From assembly GCA_035378985.1 (NCBI GenBank), contig DAOSUR010000035.1, positions 1 through 5,496 of the forward strand: a stretch of 5,496 nucleotides of DNA. The letters run 5' to 3'. Source of the DNA: Anaerohalosphaeraceae bacterium. GTDB taxonomy: Bacteria; Planctomycetota; Phycisphaerae; Sedimentisphaerales; Anaerohalosphaeraceae. Positions within the stretch are counted from its first letter, which is position 1. Each line of letters begins with the position of its first letter. The translations under genes were made by a program, and so were the position numbers. The notes under the pieces were generated by a model. That model was not told the DNA's origin. It made no database searches and saw only the letters and a program-made list of their open reading frames with translations. Below, piece by piece: positions 1-5,496 of this stretch.

Positions 1-1
1 G

Positions 2-331
2 ATGATCCTGCTGAGCCGCGCGGCCGGGCCGATGACGGCCATCCAGATCGCCGAGTGGCTGGGGCTGGGCGGAAGCCATGAGACCAAACGCCGGCAGGTG
101 CGGGCGATTATTAAGCAGCTGCGCGAAGAAGGCGAATGGATTGTGAGCACCAACTGGGACGGCTACTGGCTGACGGAGGATGCGGCGGTGTGGCGGAAAT
201 TTCTGGAGCAGAAAAAAATCGAAGCCAAGCAGCTGATCGGGGAGGTGCAGCGGAGGCAGAAGATGATTACAGACCGATTCGGGCAGGGGTATCTGTTTTC
301 GCCCGGCGGACGTAGCACGGGAATTGGATAA
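2..331 (+). CDS. Winged-helix DNA-binding protein with C-terminal QxxLF peptide (probably 5'-partial)
   Basis: Probably a DNA-binding phage protein of replication or regulation; the exact role is not recognised. Seen: 109 residues from the first ATG. Residues 11-22 form a short helix (TAIQIAEWLGL), residues 27-44 a basic helix rich in Arg/Lys (ETKRRQVRAIIKQLREEG) that looks like the recognition helix, and residues 45-58 (EWIVSTNWDGYWLT) a beta-hairpin wing ending in the GYWL signature common in phage winged-helix proteins. Residues 60-90 are a charged helix. Near the end is QGYLF (residues 95-99), a match to the QxxLF sliding-clamp-binding pattern. The reading frame is open to the left edge and no ribosome site can be seen, and helix 1 of the fold appears cut short, so the real start is probably outside the window. 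It ends 17 bases before the tape measure gene and is probably in the same transcript. The fold is fairly sure; the function is inference. Confidence 0.72.
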   Translation: MILLSRAAGPMTAIQIAEWLGLGGSHETKRRQVRAIIKQLREEGEWIVSTNWDGYWLTEDAAVWRKFLEQKKIEAKQLIGEVQRRQKMITDRFGQGYLFSPGGRSTGIG

Positions 332-338
332 AAATAAA

Positions 339-343
339 AGAGG
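339..343 (+). promoter_or_regulatory. Ribosome binding site of the tape measure gene
   Basis: AGAGG, five bases before the ATG at 349, in the 17-base gap after the winged-helix gene. It fixes the start of the tape measure gene. Confidence 0.65.
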
Positions 344-348
344 CACGG

Positions 349-1794
349 ATGCCGGAAAAAGACATCACCATCCATCTGCGGGCCAAGGGGGCCGAAGAAA
401 CCCGCCGGCTCATCGAAGAGGTGGCGGCGGCGCAGGAGAAGGTCGGCAATGCCGCCGTCGATGCCGGGCGGAAGGCCGTCTCGGCGGCTGACGACTTTGA
501 CCAGATGCAGCAGAGCAGCCGCAGGACCGATGAGACAGCCGGCAGCCTCATCGGCAAGATCGGCCGGTGGGCGTCAAGCCTGGCCCTGCTGACGGTGGCG
601 ATCCGCGAGGCCTCGGCGGCCCTGCGCGAGCAGGTGGACCTGATGCGGGAGTCGGTGCAGCTGCAGGAGCGGCAGCACAACGCTTTTTTGCAGCTGCAGC
701 TGGCGGACCGATTCCTTCAGCAGAATCCCGAGGCCCGCAAGACCGTCGCGCAGCTGTCCGTGGAGGCGCGGCGGCCGTTTGAGGAGGTGGCCAGCGCCTG
801 GTATCTGCTGCAGCAGCGGGGAGCGGACTTGACGGCGGAGCAGCAGATGAAAATCTTTAAGGAGGCGATTGAGAGCGGCTATAAGGAACCGCAGCGGCCG
901 CTCGAATCGATCGTGCAGTCCTATCTGACGATGATGCGGCAGACGGGGATTCAGGACCCGCGCCGCATCCAGAACCTTCTGACGGACCTGCTGGCGCCGC
1001 AGGAGTTGCACCGCGTGCTGCCGATAGGATTGGGGGCTGGGCTGACCACGGAGCAGACGCTGGGGATGCTCAATTTTCTGACGCAGCAGATGGGCGACCC
1101 GACACTGGCGGCCAGCGGACTGGTGGCGGTACTGCGGGGCTTGACCAGCAAGGAGGCCCGCGCACAGCTGGAGGAGCGGGGCATTGCGACAAGCGGAGGA
1201 ATCTTAAATATTCTCCAGCAGATGTCTCAGCAGCCAATCTCAATGGAGACGATGGAGGGGCTGGTCGGCGGGACGATGGGGACCAACGCCCTGCTGAATC
1301 TGCTGAAAAAACCCAAGCCGCTGGCGGAGGCCATCCAAAAAATGGAGGCCGCCGGGGCCACTCAAAAGGACATTCTTAGCGAGCGGGTTGCGGCGGCCTT
1401 TTCGGCGGATCCGATCACCAAGCTGATGGATGAGTACCTGGCGACGAAGCGGCGAATTGAGGCCGTCAAGGCGCAGGATGTGACGGCGGCGCAATATGCC
1501 GTAGAAATCGAATCGATGGCGGCGGAGGATTATGAATCCAAAATTCCTGCTTATCTGATTCAGTTGCAGCGGAGAATCGGAGAAAAAGTCGCGGCGATGG
1601 GGGTTTCGCCGAAGACGTTTTTTGAGCGGCTGCAGGAAGGATTGATGAAGGCGGGGACGGTGCCGGGTTATTCCTTTGCACCGGTGGAGATCCATGAGCA
1701 TCGGGATGTGCATTATCATCTGCCGGACCCGGGCAACAGCCCGCGCGTCGGGGAGTTTAACAAAGACGGACGCTATCAGCTGGAGACGAAGTGA
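349..1794 (+). CDS. Phage tail tape measure protein, short, TP901-like core
   Basis: Spans the tail tube lumen, sets tail length and leaves with DNA at infection (family role). Seen: 481 residues. The N-terminus (DITIHLRAKGAEETRRLIEEV) is typical of tape measures: a short beta strand, then a long Ala/Glu-rich helical, probably coiled-coil region (about 14-60). Residues 71-85 are a modest hydrophobic stretch (SSLALLTVAI). Residues 85-190 are helical and Gln/Leu-rich. Residues 231-279 (GLTTEQTLGMLNFLTQQ, then GLVAVLRGLTS, then AQLEERGIA) match the pattern of the TP901-type tape measure core, in which a GL-x-x-E-x-T helix is followed by a second helix and a LxxxGI turn. The C-terminus carries a His cluster (residues 449-457). 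At about 0.15 nm per residue this would suggest a tail near 70 nm if the protein is not processed (inference). Tape measures are often far longer, so this is a short one. Overlaps the next gene by one base. Confidence 0.85.
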   Translation: MPEKDITIHLRAKGAEETRRLIEEVAAAQEKVGNAAVDAGRKAVSAADDFDQMQQSSRRTDETAGSLIGKIGRWASSLALLTVAIREASAALREQVDLMRESVQLQERQHNAFLQLQLADRFLQQNPEARKTVAQLSVEARRPFEEVASAWYLLQQRGADLTAEQQMKIFKEAIESGYKEPQRPLESIVQSYLTMMRQTGIQDPRRIQNLLTDLLAPQELHRVLPIGLGAGLTTEQTLGMLNFLTQQMGDPTLAASGLVAVLRGLTSKEARAQLEERGIATSGGILNILQQMSQQPISMETMEGLVGGTMGTNALLNLLKKPKPLAEAIQKMEAAGATQKDILSERVAAAFSADPITKLMDEYLATKRRIEAVKAQDVTAAQYAVEIESMAAEDYESKIPAYLIQLQRRIGEKVAAMGVSPKTFFERLQEGLMKAGTVPGYSFAPVEIHEHRDVHYHLPDPGNSPRVGEFNKDGRYQLETK

Positions 1795-2186
1795 TGGCTT
1801 ATGACCTCCAGACACTGCTGGGCAGCGAACTGACCGTCGGACTGAATAACCGGCGGATGCAGCGGCAGTATCTCGGATTTGCCGGGGCACACGGGCTGGC
1901 GACGATCGCTCTGGGGACACGCGGATTTGAGCTTCCGATCAGCGGAGTCATCCGGGCAACGGGGACCACCTATAAGCAGGCACGAAACAACGCCGTTATG
2001 ATTGCCCAGAATCTGGAGGCCCTGCAGGCGGCGGAGCCGGCGGATTATTTCTATAAAGGCACGACTTACCTGAATTGCATCTTTGAAAACTTTCGGCTGG
2101 TGCCGTCGGCGAACGGACGAATCTTTGTTCCGGTTCCGGGCGGATGTCTGGCGCGATATGAGATCACGCTGCGGGGGCTTGTATGA
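1794..2186 (+). CDS. Small tail protein between tape measure and hub (connector or distal-tail-like)
   Basis: 130 residues from ATG 1794; family not firmly recognised. The position, directly after the tape measure and before the hub, is that of distal tail proteins in siphophages, of gpU in P2-like phages, or of the hub-joining protein in Mu-like phages. Seen: a mixed alpha/beta pattern with strands (residues near ATIALGTRGFELPISGVIRATG), one long helix (TYKQARNNAVMIAQNLEALQAA), then strands (DYFYKGTTYLNCIFENFRLVP, and CLARYEITLRGLV at the end). A strand-helix-strand layout with a G-V-I-x-A-x-G strand before an 'ARxxA' helix fits small tail adaptor proteins. Start choice: a GTG lies at 1791 in frame, but ATG 1794 gives a TGATG junction with the upstream stop and an 8-base spacing from GGAG (1782-1785). 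It overlaps the hub gene by ATGA. A structural role is likely; the precise one is inference. Confidence 0.7.
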   Translation: MAYDLQTLLGSELTVGLNNRRMQRQYLGFAGAHGLATIALGTRGFELPISGVIRATGTTYKQARNNAVMIAQNLEALQAAEPADYFYKGTTYLNCIFENFRLVPSANGRIFVPVPGGCLARYEITLRGLV

Positions 2187-4312
2187 CGGAATTGAGCCGA
2201 CACGCCAATCGGGTGCTGGTGCAGTTTGCCAATGTGGTGAGCGGGCGAATCCGCTCCGGCTGGGCGACGCTGCCGGACGGACGCGCTGAGAAGATCACCC
2301 TCAACCACGGCAATCGGCCCAATGAGGCCGTCATCCGGTTTGCGTCGCTGCGGTGGGACCAATCCTACGAGAATCTGTCGGCCGGCGATCTGATTCGGCT
2401 GATTACGGATGACGGATTGGGCGAAGAGTCGGTGCTGTTTGAGGGCGTCTTCGTCAGCCGCGTCAACGGGTTTACCGGCGGAACGGAGCGGGAGTCGGCG
2501 GCGGAGCACAATGTGATTGTCTGCATGGACTACCGCTGGCTGTACAATACCTGCAATCCGATTTATGGAGTGTGGGCACGCGGACCGGACTGCTACGACA
2601 ACTGGGGGCAGCCCAATCAGCAGGCGATTGCTTATCGGGCGCAGTGGTTCAGCGGCCGGGCGTGCATCTTTAACGAGGACGGTCGGCCGAATCGAGACCC
2701 GGACGGTTTCCTGATCCAAAACGACCAGCGGTGGCCCGGGGCAGCCTGCACGATTCCGATCTTCGGCGGAGGAACCAATGCCGAATGGTGGACGGTGCGG
2801 CAGATGATTGTGTATCTATTGGCGCCGATGCACAACCGCATCTGGTCGATTTGTCCGATTGTCAATCCGGCGGCGCTGCCGGGGCTGGAGCATGCGGACT
2901 TTGATCTGGTTATCAATTCCGTGGATGTGGACCGCAAGCGGCCGATTGACGCCGTGGCGCAGATCTGCGGGCGGATTGGATGGACGCTGCGGGAGGAGTA
3001 TACGGCTGCCGGTCCGCAATGGGTCTTTTACAAGCCGGGCTATGCCGTCGGCAGCGAACGGACGGCGCAGAATCGGACGATCCTGCATACGCTGTATGTG
3101 CCGGCGCCGGGAGAATCGATTGCGGCGGCGGCTGCACGCGGGGAAAAGATGCTGTGGGCGGCGGAGTTTGATGAGAGTCTGGATGCGACAATCAATATGC
3201 CGATCGGGCTGGGGGCGCCAAAGGTCTATGAGATTACCGTGCCGCTGGTGCCGGGCTGGAAGGACAGCCAGCTGGAGCCGGATACGAGCGAGAATTGCAA
3301 ATACCTTTATCTGACCGAAGCGCAGCTGCAGCGGGAGACGAATCCGGATCAGTATTCCTTCTTTGCCAAGTATCATCCGCTGGGCGGAAACTTTCGGCCG
3401 GATGTCGGGCGAAAGTGGGTGCTCAATGAGACCGGGGCGTATTCAGGCGGCGGCTACAATCGCGGCGGGCCGTTTGACTGGACGACCGTATTGCCAGCGG
3501 AGGAGATTACGGACCCGCAGACGGGCTGGCGGATGTACGGACCGTTTGCACGGCGGTTTCTGCCGTGTCTGACGCACCTGGAAGGGACGCTCGAGAGCGT
3601 CGGCGTCATTGTCGAGCTGTCGCTGGACAGCGGTCAGAGCTGGCAGCGGTTTGACGGGCCGGTGCGGCTGATGCGGACGGAATGCGGCATTGCGATTGAG
3701 CAGCCGAATCTGTCGGAGATCCTCGACAAGCAGCAGCGGAAAATCTCCGGCGGCCCCTTGAACAACCTGGAGCTGAATTACTGGACGAGTCTGTGCGACG
3801 ACATATTGCAGCAGCGAGCCTGGCCGCAGTGGCGCACGCGGGTGCGGATTACGGCCAGCGTGCAGATGGATGAGCGGCTGCTGTACGCCGGGCAGCCGGC
3901 GGCGGCCTCGGCCAGCCCGTATCCGCAGGCGGCGGCGGTGGCGCTGGACGATTACACCTATTCGCTGCGGACGGACTCGAGCATCTTTTCCGGCAGCGGA
4001 TTGTCCGCCTGGAATACCAACGAGGGGGTCAAGCTGGCCGAGCAGATTGAAAAGATCCGCGCGGCCAACGAGGATAAATCAATCAGCGGGCGTTTTACGC
4101 TGGCGCGGATGTGGTGCGGGGACGGCGGCGGGATGCCGACGTTTCAGCCGGGGGATGGGCTGGAGAAGTTTGCCGGCAGAGACTATCTGCTGACGTCGCT
4201 GAGCCGTAATGGAGCAATGATGTATCCGGAAATTGTGCAGATTGTTTACGATGTGCAGAACCAGAAAGAGCACTTGATAACACGGAATCTGCGTTTTGCG
4301 GAGATCCGGTAA
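2183..4312 (+). CDS. Baseplate hub / tail-tip-like protein
   Basis: 709 residues, probably the hub that closes the tail end below the tape measure. Seen: residues 45-120 are a beta-rich domain with the hub-like phrase 'SAGDLIRL' followed by VLFEGVFVSRVNGFTGG and NVIVCMDYRWLY, the usual strand order of gpD/gp27-type hubs (a defined axis, then 'F.G.v', then 'D.r.l'). Residues 121-200 are a Cys- and Gly-rich insert with a calcium-loop-like NRDPDGFLIQND (170-181). Residues 240-285 (DLVINSVDVDRKRPIDAVAQICGRIGWTL, WVFYKPG) match the second hub segment, in which a helix of the type 'PIDAVxxIxxxxGW' precedes a strand. Residues 475-490 contain one Asp-box. The end (YLLTSLSRNGAMMYPEIVQIVYDV) returns to a beta-rich pattern. 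At 709 residues it is about twice the length of minimal gpD-type hubs, so it probably carries added tip domains. Starts within the ATGA overlap, with GGGGG at 2173-2177 as a weak ribosome site. Hub assignment rests on pattern and position, not on a computed match. Confidence 0.7.
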   Translation: MTELSRHANRVLVQFANVVSGRIRSGWATLPDGRAEKITLNHGNRPNEAVIRFASLRWDQSYENLSAGDLIRLITDDGLGEESVLFEGVFVSRVNGFTGGTERESAAEHNVIVCMDYRWLYNTCNPIYGVWARGPDCYDNWGQPNQQAIAYRAQWFSGRACIFNEDGRPNRDPDGFLIQNDQRWPGAACTIPIFGGGTNAEWWTVRQMIVYLLAPMHNRIWSICPIVNPAALPGLEHADFDLVINSVDVDRKRPIDAVAQICGRIGWTLREEYTAAGPQWVFYKPGYAVGSERTAQNRTILHTLYVPAPGESIAAAAARGEKMLWAAEFDESLDATINMPIGLGAPKVYEITVPLVPGWKDSQLEPDTSENCKYLYLTEAQLQRETNPDQYSFFAKYHPLGGNFRPDVGRKWVLNETGAYSGGGYNRGGPFDWTTVLPAEEITDPQTGWRMYGPFARRFLPCLTHLEGTLESVGVIVELSLDSGQSWQRFDGPVRLMRTECGIAIEQPNLSEILDKQQRKISGGPLNNLELNYWTSLCDDILQQRAWPQWRTRVRITASVQMDERLLYAGQPAAASASPYPQAAAVALDDYTYSLRTDSSIFSGSGLSAWNTNEGVKLAEQIEKIRAANEDKSISGRFTLARMWCGDGGGMPTFQPGDGLEKFAGRDYLLTSLSRNGAMMYPEIVQIVYDVQNQKEHLITRNLRFAEIR

Positions 4313-4321
4313 AACGGTTTT

Positions 4322-4329
4322 AAAAGGGA
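4322..4329 (+). promoter_or_regulatory. Ribosome binding site of the 4337 gene
   Basis: AAAAGGGA in the 24-base gap, with eight bases between the last G and the ATG at 4337. It is one of the strongest translation signals in the window and supports independent, efficient translation, as expected for a protein needed in many copies. Confidence 0.65.
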
Positions 4330-4336
4330 AATTATT

Positions 4337-4804
4337 ATGGCTTTAAACGGGATGCTGAAACTGACGGCGGCGGCCTCAGACAGCAAGGATCTGCCGATGC
4401 TCAAGGCCCAGGCGTCGCTGAACTGGAGCTATATCCAGATGCTCTTGAGTGCGGATGCGATGACGCCGCTGACCGGGACGCTGGAGGCCCAGAACAGCCT
4501 CCAGCTTGTGCTGGATGACGGGTCGCTGCTGGACCAGTTCGGCGAGCCGGCGGCCTATGAGACGCTGGCGGCGGTGATTGTCCGCAACAGCGGGACAGAA
4601 ACGGCGGCGGCGATTCAGCTGAAAGGAACACTTGCGGCGCTGGGAGGCAGCCAGAACGGCATTCTGATTCCGCCGGGCGGCGCGGCCTTTCTGGCGTTCG
4701 GCGCGGGGGCGGCGGTCGGAACAAATGAGACGATTGTGATCGAAAACGCGGACACGGAGAAGGATGCCGCGTGTGAAGTGATTCTGTTTGGAAAACGCAA
4801 TTAA
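4337..4804 (+). CDS. Probable small virion protein, beta-rich, family of unknown role
   Basis: 155 residues. The layout resembles a phage protein family I recall by pattern: an N-terminal strand (MALNGMLKLTAA), a long polar middle, a helix-strand unit LLDQFGEPAAYETLAAVIVRN (residues 64-84; family form 'L.D.FG....f..i.ailv.N'), a strand and turn ending in ILIPPGGAAFLAF (109-121; 'I.PGG.f...'), then GTNETIVIEN (128-137; 'gt.d.i.v.n') and a last strand CEVILFGKR. This suggests a compact beta-sandwich or jelly-roll virion protein. The function is not known to me; a peripheral tip, fibre or head-decoration part are options. No signal peptide or membrane segment. It stands directly after the hub gene and has its own strong ribosome site. 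Coding is secure; the family call is from memory. Confidence 0.72.
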   Translation: MALNGMLKLTAAASDSKDLPMLKAQASLNWSYIQMLLSADAMTPLTGTLEAQNSLQLVLDDGSLLDQFGEPAAYETLAAVIVRNSGTETAAAIQLKGTLAALGGSQNGILIPPGGAAFLAFGAGAAVGTNETIVIENADTEKDAACEVILFGKRN

Positions 4805-4807
4805 CAG

Positions 4808-4813
4808 AAAGGG
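4808..4813 (+). promoter_or_regulatory. Ribosome binding site of the 4821 gene
   Basis: AAAGGG, seven bases before ATG 4821. A second AAAGG (4816-4820) touches the ATG directly and is too close to serve. Confidence 0.6.
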
Positions 4814-4820
4814 ATAAAGG

Positions 4821-5219
4821 ATGGACTACAAACGAGTGCGGCCGGTTTTCTGCGGAAGCAAGGGGGAGGACCTGGGCGGGTATGCCTCCTTGTACTGGCA
4901 GATCTTCAGCTATGACGGGACGAAGGTCTTTGATTTGACGGCCAACGGCGGCGAAGGCGGCGAGGTGCCGGTGGAGTCAGCGTCATATACCAACACCGTG
5001 ATACCGGTGCCGTACAACAGCGACCTGAGGGTTGCCTTTCTGCAGGTGCCGACGACGCTGCGGGACGGGGTCTATACCTGGCGTCTGAAAGGCGCGGCAA
5101 ATGCGACACCGAGTCCGCCGGATGATCTGCTGGGCGGCGGGAATCTGCCGTGGGGAAAGACGGGCGGGGAAGGCGGTTTGACGCAGGGCATCGGTCCGCT
5201 GCCGATGCCGCTGGAGTAA
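4821..5219 (+). CDS. Hypothetical small phage protein, beta-rich with Gly/Pro-rich tail
   Basis: 132 residues; not recognised. Seen: residues 1-90 alternate short strands and turns (RVRPVFCG, YASLYWQIFSYDG, TKVFDLTANGG, SDLRVAFLQVP, LRDGVYTWRLKG). The closing 'VPTTLRDGVYTWRLKG' looks like the final strands of an immunoglobulin-like or upper-baseplate-type N-terminal domain, in which a term for 'input' and a 'DG-x-Y-xx-R' strand recur. Residues 92-132 are low-complexity and rich in Gly and Pro (PSPPDDLLGGG, GGEGGLTQGIGPLPMP) and are probably extended or disordered. No signal peptide or membrane segment. It lies between two probable virion genes, with 16 bases before it and 3 bases after it, which suggests it is co-translated and used in the same structure. 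A role in the tail tip is inference. Confidence 0.65.
   Translation: MDYKRVRPVFCGSKGEDLGGYASLYWQIFSYDGTKVFDLTANGGEGGEVPVESASYTNTVIPVPYNSDLRVAFLQVPTTLRDGVYTWRLKGAANATPSPPDDLLGGGNLPWGKTGGEGGLTQGIGPLPMPLE
5213..5216 (+). promoter_or_regulatory. Ribosome binding site of the last gene, inside the preceding gene
   Basis: GGAG made by the last two sense codons (CTG GAG) of the preceding gene, six bases before ATG 5223. It decides the start of a gene that runs off the window. Confidence 0.55.
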
Positions 5220-5222
5220 GCA

Positions 5223-5496
5223 ATGGTATCGCAGATCCAAATGCTGCAGGAACTGCTGCGGCCGATGGAATGGGCCCAGACGACCCGGGCCGTGCGGCGG
5301 GAGTCGGCGCCGAGCAGCTTTCAGTGGGCACGGATCAAAGCCGTGCCGGCGTATGACAGTTCGGCGGACGGATATACGGTTCGCAAGCTGATCCTTGTCG
5401 GGCAGGACTGGCAGGAGGATACGGAGGATTTGTCCGTCACGCGGGCCATCGGCTATGAAGGATATGAGGACGACGAAGCCAAAGATATTCGCAACT
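5223..5496 (+). CDS. Unidentified phage protein, 3'-partial
   Basis: An open frame starts with ATG at 5223, three bases after the preceding stop, and has no stop before the window end (91 complete codons). Seen: residues 1-28 are a probable helix (MVSQIQMLQELLRPMEWAQTTRAVRRE). From residue 31 a beta pattern begins: FQWARIKAVPAYDSS, GYTVRKLILVG, then an acidic stretch QDWQEDTEDLSVTRAIGYEGYEDDEAKD (residues 61-88). The phrase 'F-x-W-A-R-I-x-x-V ... Y-x-V-x-x-L' followed later by a helix or strand near 'AIGYEGY' is reminiscent of a small domain often seen in uncharacterised phage structural proteins ('ARI.g....Y...E', then 'A.E.n'), but the match is loose. Same codon usage and direction as its neighbours, so it is probably another virion component. 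The function cannot be stated from the fragment. Confidence 0.68.
   Translation, partial: MVSQIQMLQELLRPMEWAQTTRAVRRESAPSSFQWARIKAVPAYDSSADGYTVRKLILVGQDWQEDTEDLSVTRAIGYEGYEDDEAKDIRN

Noticed and set aside
212..218. Run of seven A, a possible ribosomal frameshift site like those in tail chaperone genes
   Set aside because: The zero frame reads AAA AAA ATC, not the A AAA AAA arrangement needed for a standard -1 slip. The -1 frame stops at 313-315, before the zero-frame stop, and the +1 frame stops at 234-236. Neither gives an extended product.
1240..1920. Long open frame on the minus strand (226 residues), with others near 267-680, 574-1011, 2066-2719 and 2816-3376
   Set aside because: They lie opposite well-supported plus-strand genes. 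Their translations are Arg/Pro/Ser/His-rich with no recognisable fold, as expected of shadow frames in G+C-rich coding DNA, and a ribosome site is not evident.
2808..3314. Plus-strand frames overlapping the hub gene in other phases (also 567-782, 3363-3572, 3870-4193)
   Set aside because: Arg/Trp/Cys-rich, low-information translations inside a secure gene. Explained by base composition.
4311..4321. AAAACGGTTTT inverted repeat after the hub stop, possible terminator
   Set aside because: The two arms are separated by one base, so no hairpin can form, and there is no G+C-rich stem. It is a chance A/T palindrome next to a ribosome site.
5150..5356. Alternative frame across the end of the 4821 gene and start of the 5223 gene
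   Set aside because: It crosses a clean stop/start junction. Its translation is Ala/Gly/Asp-rich and without pattern, while the 5223 frame has a ribosome site and beta-strand signatures.

Overview
The window is a densely packed, one-direction (+ strand) block of tailed-phage genes, from either a free phage or a prophage. About 98% of it is coding. Seven genes are read left to right: a partial winged-helix protein, a short tape measure protein, a small tail protein, a large baseplate-hub/tail-tip-like protein, two small proteins of probable virion role, and the start of a further gene cut by the right edge. No tRNA, rRNA, CRISPR array, insertion sequence, attachment site, integrase or convincing terminator or promoter is visible.

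Host: the genes use ordinary bacterial signals (AGAGG/GGAG/AAAGGG ribosome sites, ATG starts, TAA and TGA stops), the base composition is G+C-rich (roughly 60%), and Arg codon CGG and Leu codon CTG are frequent in every gene. The two small proteins after the hub resemble, from memory, families met in phages of varied environmental bacteria, Planctomycetota among them. Taxonomic assignment from this window alone is weak.

Layout: 2-331, winged-helix protein, probably lacking its true N-terminus, ending in a QxxLF peptide like those that bind the DNA sliding clamp. 349-1794, tape measure protein with a TP901-type core signature. 1794-2186 and 2183-4312 follow with a 1-base and a 4-base overlap, so these three genes are probably translationally coupled. 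4337-4804, 4821-5219 and 5223-end follow with gaps of 24, 16 and 3 bases, the first two carrying a clear ribosome site and the last having one inside the preceding gene.

How it fits together: tape measure, then a small connector, then a hub is the usual order for the distal part of a phage tail, where the tape measure sets tail length and the hub closes the tail tip. The genes after the hub would supply peripheral tip, fibre or other virion parts. The oddest features are the replication-like winged-helix gene just before the tape measure, where a tail assembly chaperone is normally found, and two local motifs in the hub (a calcium-loop-like segment and a single Asp-box).
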